From: UBA4742 sp002403895
GTDB lineage: Bacteria > Actinomycetota > Acidimicrobiia > Acidimicrobiales > Acidimicrobilacustridaceae
NCBI GenBank assembly: GCA_036823295.1
Contig: DAISGD010000012.1
Location: 1 to 64,000 of the forward strand
Direction: 5' to 3'
Length of the DNA stretch: 64,000 bases
Shown: positions 55,238-62,873 of the stretch, one piece after another
Position numbering within the stretch: position 1 is the first letter of the stretch
How the letters are laid out: each line of letters starts with the position of its first letter
Translations under genes and position numbers: made by a program
The notes under the pieces: model-generated
Told to the model about the DNA's origin: nothing
Seen by the model: only the letters and a program-made list of their open reading frames with translations
The model's database searches: none

Positions 55238-56113
55238 ATGACCGTCACCGACCGCGTCGTCAGCGTGGGCGATATGACCATCACCATCACCGAGGCGGGC
55301 GAGGGTGGTCGACCGCTGCTGTTGTTGCACGGCTACACCGGGGCCCGCGGTGACTTCGAGGACTTCATCGAGCCGTTGGCTGACCGCGGCTGGCATGTGG
55401 TGGCGCCTGACCATCGGGGCCACGGCCAGAGCACGAAGCCGACCTCGGAGGACGACTACTCCCTCGAGATCTTCGCCACCGACGCCCTGGGCCTGGCCGA
55501 CGCGTTGGGATTCGATCGCTTCGTCGTCCTCGGCCACTCGATGGGCGGGATGCTCACCCAAAACCTCGTGCTTCGAGCCCCCGAGCGCGTGGAGGCGTTG
55601 ATCTTGATGGATACCGGCCACGGAGCCTTCGCCGTCGATCCGGATCTCATCGCCTTGGGGGTGACGGCGGCACGCACCGAGGGGATCGACGTGGTGGCCG
55701 ATGTGATGGGGGCTAGTGACGAAGGGCCGCTCACCAACGACGCCTACCGGCGCAAGATCGCCGAGGATCCGTCCTACAAGGAACGGGGCGACCGGAACCT
55801 CCGGGCGTCGTCGCCGGCGATGTTCGCGGCCATGCTGCAGCAGATCTCGACCCAAGACGATCGGCTCGAGCGTCTGGCGGCCTTGACCATGCCGACCCTC
55901 GTAGTGGTCGGCGAGCTGGACGAGCCGTTCCGTGAGCCGAGCCGGCGTATGGCGGAGACCATCCCCGGCGCCCGCCTGGCGGTGATCGCCGACGGCGGGC
56001 ACAGCCCGCAGTTTGAGGCACCGGCCGGATGGTGGGAGGCCGTGGCCGGCTTCCTCGACGAGGTGGCCGCCACCGACCCCGAACCCAGCAGGGCGGCGTC
56101 GACCTCGAGCTGA
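55238..56113 (+). CDS. Alpha/beta hydrolase
   Basis: The 291-residue hydrolase has LLLLHGYTGARGDF, DHRGHGQS, nucleophile motif GHSMGGMLTQ (Ser near 101), Asp in VVGELDEPF and His in ADGGHSPQF. It most resembles small ester or lactone hydrolases. GGAGGG precedes ATG 55238 by about 6 nt; the reading frame upstream is unsupported. Convergent with the ImmA-type gene. Confidence 0.88.
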   Translation: MTVTDRVVSVGDMTITITEAGEGGRPLLLLHGYTGARGDFEDFIEPLADRGWHVVAPDHRGHGQSTKPTSEDDYSLEIFATDALGLADALGFDRFVVLGHSMGGMLTQNLVLRAPERVEALILMDTGHGAFAVDPDLIALGVTAARTEGIDVVADVMGASDEGPLTNDAYRRKIAEDPSYKERGDRNLRASSPAMFAAMLQQISTQDDRLERLAALTMPTLVVVGELDEPFREPSRRMAETIPGARLAVIADGGHSPQFEAPAGWWEAVAGFLDEVAATDPEPSRAASTSS

Positions 56114-56137
56114 TCCGCCGGCCGAGTTCCTTCGTGA

Positions 56138-56587
56138 TCACTCCGGCGGCAGGCTGTCGAGGAAGGCATCGAGGGCGCGTGCTGCCACGCTGACGGGAAC
56201 TTCGAACTGGTCCGCCACCTCCGCGGGGCCGACGCTGGTGCCTGCTCGTGCCGAGGCGCGGACGAACTGTTCGAGCAGCTCAGTGGGCACGAGTCGGTTC
56301 GCCACCTCACGATCGACGCTGCGTTCGTCGCCGTCGACGAACGAGGCCAGACCGCGGAAGACTCCGATGGACGTGACGCCTCCACCGCGCTCGTGGTGGA
56401 TCAGCTCGTGGGTCAGTACCGCTCGCCGGTCTTCACCCTGGAGTTCGGGGTCGATGACGATCACGCCGAGCTCGCCGGCCCGGGCGTAGAAGCCCCCGCC
56501 CATGAGCCGGGCGATGGGGTGGAACGACAGGACGAGGTCGTCGCGTTCGGCGACGGCGCGCCAGGGGTCGAACGGCTCGTCGATCAC
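56138..56587 (-). CDS. ImmA/IrrE-type metallopeptidase
   Basis: The 149-residue Zn protease-like protein has HExxH in LTHELIHHERG (residues about 58-68) and a downstream EVANR segment that could give the third ligand. ImmA/IrrE proteins cut a repressor when a signal arrives. The upstream XRE gene is the expected repressor partner, on the same strand with 51 bp between. Confidence 0.85.
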   Translation of the reverse strand: MIDEPFDPWRAVAERDDLVLSFHPIARLMGGGFYARAGELGVIVIDPELQGEDRRAVLTHELIHHERGGGVTSIGVFRGLASFVDGDERSVDREVANRLVPTELLEQFVRASARAGTSVGPAEVADQFEVPVSVAARALDAFLDSLPPE

Positions 56588-56638
56588 CGCACCACGCTAG
56601 GCGTGAGGTGTGACACCGCCGAGCTGAGCGGTTGGGGA

Positions 56639-57037
56639 TTACCGCTGGTGGCCGGCGGCGAGTCCTTCGACGTAGCCCTGGACCATGGCCTGCTCTTCGG
56701 GCGTGAGCTCGAGGTATTTCCGGGCGAAGCCGGACGGGATGTTGCCGTCGAAGCGAGGAGGTGGGCTGGCAGGGGCCCGCTCGGGCGGGGTGGCCGCCTC
56801 GTCGTCGGTGGGTGGGTCGCCCCCGGCCACGATGGTGTCAAACGTGTTGGCCGACCAGCCCAGGGCCCGCGAGACCCCTCGCACGGTGAGATCTTGATAC
56901 CGGTCCCGGCCGGCGGACTCGATCAGGCGCCAGGTCGCCAGCGAGACCCTGGCTCGATCAGAGGCTTCCTGCTGAGTCCACCCGAGGTGGAGACGTCGGT
57001 TCCTGACGGCTTGTGCGACTCGCTTCCATGGCTCCAT
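56639..57037 (-). CDS. XRE-type transcriptional regulator
   Basis: The 132-residue regulator has an N-terminal helix-turn-helix (LHLGWTQQEASDRARVSLAT, residues about 16-35) and a C-terminal segment that is acidic and Pro-rich, ending with a short helix (PEEQAMVQGYVEGLAAG). It pairs with ImmA-type protease next to it. It is divergent from the exported-HTH operon at 57189, so it may control both directions. Confidence 0.82.
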   Translation of the reverse strand: MEPWKRVAQAVRNRRLHLGWTQQEASDRARVSLATWRLIESAGRDRYQDLTVRGVSRALGWSANTFDTIVAGGDPPTDDEAATPPERAPASPPPRFDGNIPSGFARKYLELTPEEQAMVQGYVEGLAAGHQR

Positions 57038-57061
57038 TCACACAGTCTCGCGGAAATAGGA

Positions 57062-57075
57062 AGCTATGGCTAGCT
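57062..57075. promoter_or_regulatory. Candidate operator AGCTA-N4-TAGCT
   Basis: AGCTA (57062-57066), TGGC, then TAGCT (57071-57075), a perfect 5-bp inverted repeat just upstream of the XRE start. A site of this length suits a dimeric XRE regulator. No experiment or second copy supports it. Confidence 0.3.
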
Positions 57076-57151
57076 GTGTGGCGACAGGAACACGTTTCAC
57101 TTTGATTGGTGTACCACAGACAGCGCAAGGGAGAAAGAGAAGAATCTAGAC

Positions 57152-57181
57152 TTGACTAGGTTTTGATAGTCATGCTTATCT
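57152..57181 (+). promoter_or_regulatory. Promoter with overlapping operator for the 57189 operon, probably leaderless
   Basis: TTGACT (57152-57157) serves as -35, with TTATCT (57176-57181) 18 nt later as -10. The -10 ends 7 nt before ATG 57189, so the transcript would begin at or next to the start codon. A perfect inverted repeat TGACTA-N8-TAGTCA (57153-57172) overlaps the -35 and could be a repressor site. Confidence 0.5.
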
Positions 57182-57188
57182 CTGCTCC

Positions 57189-58091
57189 ATGCCCGTCAAC
57201 CGCCATGCCCTCCGAGCGCTCCGGGAGCGATCGGGGTTGTCGGTGTCCGCACTGGCCGTGCTCGCTGCCGCCAGCCAGCCCCATCTCTCGAACATCGAGC
57301 GCGGCCGTCGCCAGGCCTCGCCCGCGCTGATCTGTCGTCTGGCTGAGGCGTTGAAGGTACCGGTGGTGGCGCTCCTCGCTGAGGCCGAGACCATCCCCGG
57401 CCGCGGCGCCCTCACGGCCCGGCCGCCAGCGAGTCCCTCGTCGCCGCCCGGTGACGAGTCAACCCAGCATTGGAGCGACATGACCCACACCGCACCCTAT
57501 TCGGACTCGTCCGTCCCACCTCCGGGGAGCCCGCCTGACACAAGCGGGTCCCGTAGCCATCTGGTCCAGGTACCTGGCCCTCCCTCATCCGGGTCGGGTC
57601 TTGCGTCGCGGCGCGCCCGACGGGTTGGTCTCGGGGTTGCGGGGCTGATGACCGCCGCCGCCACCTTGGGGGTCGGCCCCGCAGCCCAGGCCGAGACGTA
57701 CTACACCGGCCAGTGCTCGGTGCTCAGCACCGCACCGGGCGGCACGCAGCTGTACTACCGCTCGTTCCAGGCCGCCATCGTCGGGAGTATCGAGCAGGGT
57801 ACGGGCAAGTACATCTGGGACCACTACGACTACAAGTACTGGGTCGACCCCAGCCTGTCGTCCGGCGGCTCCAGCGACGAGGTCGTCAGCTTCTCGAGCG
57901 GCTACGACAGCGGCCTCCGCACGCCGTGGGCCTCACCTGACAACCACGGCAGCATCGGCAGTTGGCTCCACGAGTACAACTGGAAAGGCGCCAAGTCCTA
58001 CTGGGGCTACACCAAGGTGAAGTTCCACGCCGCCTTCGACGTGCCTTCGGTGCCTGACCCGCACTGCGACGCCGCGACCGGAACGGTCTGA
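57189..58091 (+). CDS. HTH domain fused to a signal/membrane segment and exported Tyr/Trp-rich domain
   Basis: The 300-residue protein has an XRE helix-turn-helix (residues about 5-63: SALAVLAAASQPHLSNIERG), a Pro/Ser-rich linker (about 68-138), a basic stretch then a hydrophobic segment (146-168, VGLGVAGLMTAAATLGVGPA, then QAE) that looks like a signal peptide or anchor, and a 130-residue exported part rich in Tyr, Trp, Ser and Gly with two cysteines (GQCSVL and PHCDA) likely paired. The exported domain is not recognised. An internal ATG at 57480 (residue 98) has a GGAG 4 nt upstream, so a second, shorter secreted product may be made without the HTH. It leads the operon to the ACP gene. Confidence 0.65.
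   Translation: MPVNRHALRALRERSGLSVSALAVLAAASQPHLSNIERGRRQASPALICRLAEALKVPVVALLAEAETIPGRGALTARPPASPSSPPGDESTQHWSDMTHTAPYSDSSVPPPGSPPDTSGSRSHLVQVPGPPSSGSGLASRRARRVGLGVAGLMTAAATLGVGPAAQAETYYTGQCSVLSTAPGGTQLYYRSFQAAIVGSIEQGTGKYIWDHYDYKYWVDPSLSSGGSSDEVVSFSSGYDSGLRTPWASPDNHGSIGSWLHEYNWKGAKSYWGYTKVKFHAAFDVPSVPDPHCDAATGTV
57472..57475 (+). promoter_or_regulatory. Internal ribosome binding site (GGAG) for a shorter product
   Basis: GGAG at 57472-57475 lies 4 nt before an in-frame ATG at 57480 inside the HTH fusion gene. Use of it would give a 203-residue secreted protein without the DNA-binding part. Confidence 0.4.
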
Positions 58092-58094
58092 CCA

Positions 58095-59294
58095 GTGGCT
58101 GGGCCGCCCGACGATCGGAGACGCCTCGGCGCTCCCGCCCGCCGCGCCGGGCGGTCCCGGCCGCTGGTAATGCTCGCCCTGCCCGTGTTGGCGCTGGCCG
58201 CCCTCACCCAATGGGACGTCATTTCGCTGCCGCCCGCGGGTCGGGTGGACGCCGTCGACATCGCCGACGCTCCGGTCTCGTCTCGACTGGCCTTCGGCTC
58301 GGTGGGCGCGCAGGGTGCCATCGTGTTCCGGGTCGGCCAACCGGTCCACGCCTGGGCCGTCGACGCCGCGGGGCACACCCGGTGGGAGCGCGACTTCGCC
58401 GACGGGGAGTACCTCGCCTGCGGACCATGCCCCGCTGCGGTGGTGCGCCACGCCGACGGCACCGTTTCGGCCATCAGCGCCGCGGGTGACGCCGCCGCCC
58501 CACCCTCGGTGCTGGGGCCATTGTTGGTCAGGACCAGCTCGCCGGTGGGTGTGGTGCTCGCCTCGCTGGCCTCGGCAGGTCGGGTCACGTTCTTCGCCGC
58601 CACCAGCACCGGTCTGATCGAGTCGGGCACCTCCGCCGGTGCCCGGCTCGGTCAACCTCTCGTGGCGGTCACTCCGGCGGTTGACGGTGGCGCCGTGACC
58701 ATCATGCAGGCCTCCGCCGACGCGCTGGCGCAGGGGGAGTTCCAGCTCCTGCATGTGAGCCCAATCGGTGAGACCGCCGAGACCGTGGCGCTTGACCCGC
58801 CCACTGCCCGACCGCTTCCGTGCCAGGTCACCGACGGCAACACCGTGGCCTACTTCCTGGCTTGGGGCGGTCCCGGTGCCGATGGAACCACCCGGGTCGT
58901 GGTCCATCACACCGACGGTGGTCCGGCGTTTGACGCCACCGTGCGGGGCGTCTTCGACTCGTGCGCGGTCGGCCCCTCCGGCGTCGTGCTGGCCAACGCC
59001 GCCAACGGTGAAGACGGCGACCTCACGAGGACGGTGGTCCGCCTGGTGTGGCTTGGCCCCACTGGCGCCGTCGATGCTCAAGCCACCGAACGGGTGGCGA
59101 CAATTACCGCCTCGGTGGCCCTCGACGCCGGGTCCCGGCGAGCGGTGGTGGCGGGCAGCGGGGAAGCGGCCGTCTTGGTCGATGGAACCAGCCGGTTGCT
59201 TCTCCCGCCCGCCAGCGCCGTCGCTTTCGACGACTGTGGCGGCCTGTGGTCAGCCGACGCCGATGGCCATGTGAACCGACAGGAGCGTCCATGA
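58095..59294 (+). CDS. Anchored exported protein, probable beta-repeat (propeller-like)
   Basis: The 399-residue protein has a basic N-terminus, one membrane segment (about 24-42) and an exported domain of repeated short beta strands (GAIVFRVGQPVHAWAVDAAG, TVSAISAAGD, SVLGPLLVRTSSPVG), similar to WD/PQQ-type propellers without clear blade motifs. It contains cysteines in CGPC and CQVT. It follows the HTH fusion gene by 3 bp and its stop overlaps the ABC ATPase start (ATGA). A role as sensor or receiver of the exported protein is inferred. Confidence 0.6.
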   Translation: MAGPPDDRRRLGAPARRAGRSRPLVMLALPVLALAALTQWDVISLPPAGRVDAVDIADAPVSSRLAFGSVGAQGAIVFRVGQPVHAWAVDAAGHTRWERDFADGEYLACGPCPAAVVRHADGTVSAISAAGDAAAPPSVLGPLLVRTSSPVGVVLASLASAGRVTFFAATSTGLIESGTSAGARLGQPLVAVTPAVDGGAVTIMQASADALAQGEFQLLHVSPIGETAETVALDPPTARPLPCQVTDGNTVAYFLAWGGPGADGTTRVVVHHTDGGPAFDATVRGVFDSCAVGPSGVVLANAANGEDGDLTRTVVRLVWLGPTGAVDAQATERVATITASVALDAGSRRAVVAGSGEAAVLVDGTSRLLLPPASAVAFDDCGGLWSADADGHVNRQERP

Positions 59295-59959
59295 CGACCG
59301 AAACGACAGCGACGACCGACGAGGTCGACACGACCAGCGAGACGATGCTGCGCGTCGAGGGCATGCGTATCGCCACCCGTCGGCGGTCGATCGGTCCATT
59401 CGACCTGCGCGTGAGCGCTGGTGAGCTCGTCGGCCTCGTCGGACCGAACGGGTCGGGCAAGACGACGCTGCTCCGGCTCGCCCTGGGCCTCGATCCGGCC
59501 ACCACCGGATCGTCTCGGGTCCACGGTCGCCCGGTCGACCCCTGGCACCCGCCGCACCGAGTGGGGGCAGTTTTCGAAGCCGATGGCTGGCTGCCGTGGC
59601 TGTCAGGGCGCGACAACCTGACCATCTTCGCCGAGGTCCACGGGGTGGATGGGGTGACCGTCGATGCCAAACTCGACGACGTCGGGCTCACGCCGGCCGC
59701 CGACCAGGCCGTTCGTCAGTACTCCCGAGGGATGCGTCAACGCTTGGCCATCGCCCGAGCGCAACTCCACTCGCCCCCGCTCTTGATCCTCGACGAGCCC
59801 ACCGTTGCCCTCGACCCCGCCGCCACTGGGTGGCTCGTCGAGGTGCTCGCCGACCACGTGGAAAGTGGAGGTGCGGCCGTGATCGCCAGTCACGATGACG
59901 CGTTCCTCGGCGCACTCGATGCCCGGCGGGTGGCCGTCGAGCACGGTAGGTGCGGATGA
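59291..59959 (+). CDS. ABC transporter ATP-binding protein
   Basis: The 222-residue ATPase has a Thr-rich 20-residue start, Walker A LVGPNGSGKTTLLRLALG, signature QYSRGMRQRLAIARAQL, Walker B LLILDEPTVALD and H-loop IASHDD. The SRGM signature is common in export ATPases for lantibiotics and antibiotics. Overlap with both neighbours (ATGA) ties it to two permeases downstream. Confidence 0.88.
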   Translation: MTTETTATTDEVDTTSETMLRVEGMRIATRRRSIGPFDLRVSAGELVGLVGPNGSGKTTLLRLALGLDPATTGSSRVHGRPVDPWHPPHRVGAVFEADGWLPWLSGRDNLTIFAEVHGVDGVTVDAKLDDVGLTPAADQAVRQYSRGMRQRLAIARAQLHSPPLLILDEPTVALDPAATGWLVEVLADHVESGGAAVIASHDDAFLGALDARRVAVEHGRCG

Positions 59960-61269
59960 AACCGAGGAGCCTGGTCCACGCCGCCCTGGCCCGTCCCATG
60001 ACCCGGGCGTTGCTGCTCGTCATGGCGGCGCTGGGGTGCTGGTACGCCTGGTCGCCAGGGACGTCGTTCGGCCTGGGTGGGGTCCTCGGTGGCTGGCGCC
60101 ATGCCTCGGTCCATCTGCTCGACGCCGGGCTGGTCCCGGTTGCCCTGGCTTCGGCGCTGATGGGTTCTACGTTCCGCGAACGTCGGGTGGACGAGGCGGT
60201 GCGCATGGCGGGGGTGGCCCGCTCCACGCTCGTGTCGAGCGTGGTGACCGCCGGTGCGGTGCTGGGACTCATCGTGCTGGCCGCGTTCGGCGCAGGGTGC
60301 GCGATCGGCGGGATGGTGCGAGCGATGGCCAACGGCGGGTCTTGGTGGGCCGACGCCGGAGCGGTGGGACCACCTGTCCGTGCGCTCGTCGTCGATCTGC
60401 GGCTGGCGCTCGCCATCGCCCTGGCCGGAGGGCTGGCGGCGTTGGTCGGGTGGCTGGCCGGACGTGATGACATCGCCGCGGTGATCGTGGTGGGGTTCAC
60501 CGCCCCCTACCTCGAGCAAGGCGCCGCACTGGTGGTCCGAGTGCCTGCTGTCGTCGGCGTGTTGTCCCGGTCGCCGGTGGGCGCGCTGCGCGCCGTCACT
60601 CTCGCCAATGGTGGTCTCGCCGCTCCCGGTTTCGAGCGTCCCGCCTCGGTCGGGCTTTCCGCCCTCGTCCTGGCGGTGTGGATCCTCCTCGGCGTCATGG
60701 TGGCCCTGCCCCGCGCCAGAACTCGGTCGACTCGCACCAGAAGTCGCTCGACGCCACGACGAACGAGCATCGCCACCATGGGCGGCGCTTCGGTCGCCGT
60801 CGTGTCATTGGTCGTCATCGTGCTCGTCGCCTCCACGATGACCTTCGGGGCGCTGGCGTCACCCGCCATCGCCCGGGGCCTGCCCTGGCGGTGGCAGCGC
60901 TCCTGGCGGGATGCTCACCGAGCCGGTTGGGCGTCGGACCAGGTCGTCGATCGGGCGCTCGACGATCTCCGGGCCGGGGGCGACGTCGATGCCGCCCTCG
61001 TGAACCGTTCGCAGGCGATCAGCCCCGAGGTGGCCGACGCCGTGCGCCGGGCGTCGCGCGTCGAACGCCAACCGGTCTCGTCGATGCGCGCCCCCGACCT
61101 GGTCGAAGTCCGGCTCGACTTCGACGAACCCATCACGTCCGGGGTCACCGCCTTTACCGTCTACGGACTACGCGTGGCGCTCGTGACGGGGCCTGACGGT
61201 CACTGGCGGGTGGACGGAGTCGAAGGGCCGGTGGCGGTGCAGGGCCACGTCCGGGGGGGTGGCTCGTGA
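59956..61269 (+). CDS. ABC transporter permease-like membrane protein with extracellular domain
   Basis: The 437-residue protein has about six hydrophobic segments in the first 300 residues, an Arg-rich cytoplasmic loop (RARTRSTRTRSRSTPRRTSI) and, after one more transmembrane helix (about 280-305), a 130-residue exported C-terminal domain ending VAVQGHVRGGGS. Its start overlaps the ATPase stop, and its stop overlaps the next permease start by 4 bp (GTGA). No named permease family is recognised. Confidence 0.75.
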   Translation: MKPRSLVHAALARPMTRALLLVMAALGCWYAWSPGTSFGLGGVLGGWRHASVHLLDAGLVPVALASALMGSTFRERRVDEAVRMAGVARSTLVSSVVTAGAVLGLIVLAAFGAGCAIGGMVRAMANGGSWWADAGAVGPPVRALVVDLRLALAIALAGGLAALVGWLAGRDDIAAVIVVGFTAPYLEQGAALVVRVPAVVGVLSRSPVGALRAVTLANGGLAAPGFERPASVGLSALVLAVWILLGVMVALPRARTRSTRTRSRSTPRRTSIATMGGASVAVVSLVVIVLVASTMTFGALASPAIARGLPWRWQRSWRDAHRAGWASDQVVDRALDDLRAGGDVDAALVNRSQAISPEVADAVRRASRVERQPVSSMRAPDLVEVRLDFDEPITSGVTAFTVYGLRVALVTGPDGHWRVDGVEGPVAVQGHVRGGGS

Positions 61270-62216
61270 CCCGGCTCCTGACCCGTCGATGCGGCCCCGG
61301 GACGGTCGCTCCCCGGGGTGACCGCTCTGGCCCCTTCCCCGAGATCTGGAGCCGAATCCACCCCCTGGAGAGATTCGGCTCCAGATTTGGTTCGTCGTGG
61401 CCGGTGGTGCGGCGGGCGCTGCGGCTCCCGAGCCGCCGAGCGCGGCGGTGGTGGATCGCCGCCGCCGGCGCCTGGGTGGCGGGAGCGTTGGGAGGCGTTG
61501 CCCCCGCGGCGTTCGTCGGTGACCCGTCGCCCGGGCTGGCTGCCTCGGCCGTGCTCGGGCTGGTGACCGTTGCGTTTCTCAGCCCCCTGCTCGTGACGCC
61601 CGTGATGGCGACCCTCATCGCCGACGACGATCGGACCCAGCTCGCCTCGGCCCTGCACACCGCCGGTGTCAACGCGCCGGTGCGCCTGGTGGCGCGGACC
61701 GTAACGACCGCGGAGGCGAGCCTGGCGTTGCTGACGGTGGGAGCTCTCGCCGGGGTGGTGTCCGGCCTCGGCTCAGGCCTCCGGTCGTCCGACGGCTTCG
61801 CGTCTGGTCTGCGTAGCGCGCCCGCCCTCTCGGGGGTCGTGGCCGCGGCAACCGTGCTCGTCGTGGGCTGGGTGCTTGCGGTCTTGGTGGCCACCGCCGC
61901 GGTGACGCCCGTGCGTTCGCTGCTCGTGCTCGTCGTGAGCTTCCTCGTCACCGGCGTGGTGGCGTCGTTCGTCTACTTCGTCCCTGCCCTGCGACCCGTC
62001 TTCTGGTGCATGCCGTGGGCGGCCCTGTGGCCCTTCGATGTCGAGTCGTTCAGCTCGGCCCAGTTCGCCGCCTCGATCCCGGTCGTGGTCCGGCTGGCGT
62101 CCGGCGGGGCGTGGCTGGCGATCCTCGCCGGGCTCGCTCTCCGGCGGCTCGTCGTCGATCCGTACCCGACCGCCACCGAGCCCGGGGCCGGTCGGCGTAG
62201 TTCCCGAGACCAGTGA
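61266..62216 (+). CDS. ABC transporter permease-like membrane protein
   Basis: The 316-residue polytopic protein has about six transmembrane helices beginning after residue 55. Residues about 27-41 are encoded by a palindromic repeat that lies in the reading frame (61344-61386). GTG 61266 overlaps the upstream gene; alternatively translation starts after the repeat (e.g. a GTG near 61401), leaving the palindrome between genes. By overlap and pairing it completes a transporter with the ATPase and the previous permease. Confidence 0.72.
   Translation: MTRLLTRRCGPGTVAPRGDRSGPFPEIWSRIHPLERFGSRFGSSWPVVRRALRLPSRRARRWWIAAAGAWVAGALGGVAPAAFVGDPSPGLAASAVLGLVTVAFLSPLLVTPVMATLIADDDRTQLASALHTAGVNAPVRLVARTVTTAEASLALLTVGALAGVVSGLGSGLRSSDGFASGLRSAPALSGVVAAATVLVVGWVLAVLVATAAVTPVRSLLVLVVSFLVTGVVASFVYFVPALRPVFWCMPWAALWPFDVESFSSAQFAASIPVVVRLASGGAWLAILAGLALRRLVVDPYPTATEPGAGRRSSRDQ
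61344..61386. repeat. 14-bp perfect palindrome, repeat copy 2
   Basis: ATCTGGAGCCGAAT (61344-61357) pairs perfectly with 61373-61386 across a 15-nt loop. It shares GGAGCCGAAT-N-CACCCC and the ATTCGGCTCCA right arm with the copy at 21154. Here it lies inside a permease reading frame. Confidence 0.8.
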
Positions 62217-62234
62217 ACCAAGGAGGACAGCCCT

Positions 62235-62873
62235 ATGCCCGCACCAGAATCCGGCCCTTCGGCGCCACCCGTGCAACGCACAACCGGTCGCTGGGTCACC
62301 CTGCGACCCATCCGCCCAGTCGACTACGACGCCATTCGGATGGCCGAGCTTGACGACACCCTCGGCGTGCGCTGGCGTCACGGCGGGGCCACCCCCGGGC
62401 CCGAGCAGTTCGCCCAGACGTTGTGGGCGGGCGTGCTGGTCCAGTACCTCGTGGTGGCCAATGATGACCGGCGGCTCGTCGGCCTGGTGTCGGCTTACAA
62501 CGCGGACCTTCGCTCGGGGACCTGCTCGGTCGGGTTCGCCCGGTTCGACCCGGCCGACCGCGGCCCGGGTCTGGTCGAGGGAGTCGTCCTGCTCACCGAC
62601 CACCTGTTCACCCACTGGCCGTTCCGCAAGCTCTACGGCGAGACCTTGGGGTTCAACCTGTCCAACCTCGGAGCCGTGCTCGGTCCGTTGCTGGTGGAGG
62701 AGGGTCGCCTGCGCGAGCACGCCTTCGTCGGTGGGCGTCATTGGGATCTCCACTACCTGGCGTTGTACCGCGACACCTGGGAGCGCTGGCGAGGGCGCCT
62801 GATGCCCCCGGAGGGGGAGGCGGCTCCCGCTGACCGGGTGCTCACCGTGGTGGTTCCTGGGGGTGCCCGATGA
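62235..62873 (+). CDS. GNAT-family acyltransferase
   Basis: The 212-residue protein resembles the GNAT fold: WVTLRPIRPVDYDAIRMAEL at the start, VANDDRRLVGLVSAYNADL, VGFARFDPADRGPGLVEGVV and KLYGETLGFNLSNLGAVLG. The pyrophosphate loop is degenerate (DRGPGLVEG instead of RGxGxG/A), as in GNATs using carrier-bound acyl groups. A perfect AAGGAGG (62220-62226) precedes ATG 62235. Its stop overlaps the ACP start. Transfer of an acyl group from that ACP is the natural inference. Confidence 0.78.
   Translation: MPAPESGPSAPPVQRTTGRWVTLRPIRPVDYDAIRMAELDDTLGVRWRHGGATPGPEQFAQTLWAGVLVQYLVVANDDRRLVGLVSAYNADLRSGTCSVGFARFDPADRGPGLVEGVVLLTDHLFTHWPFRKLYGETLGFNLSNLGAVLGPLLVEEGRLREHAFVGGRHWDLHYLALYRDTWERWRGRLMPPEGEAAPADRVLTVVVPGGAR

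Noticed and set aside
56138..57037. Classic toxin-antitoxin module
   Set aside because: The HExxH protease plus XRE pair fits the ImmA/ImmR type regulation better; no toxin-like protein is present.
57189..58091. Lactococcin-972-type bacteriocin
   Set aside because: Operon layout and aromatic-rich exported domain are reminiscent, but the domain is about twice as long, has two cysteines and lacks a clear family match.
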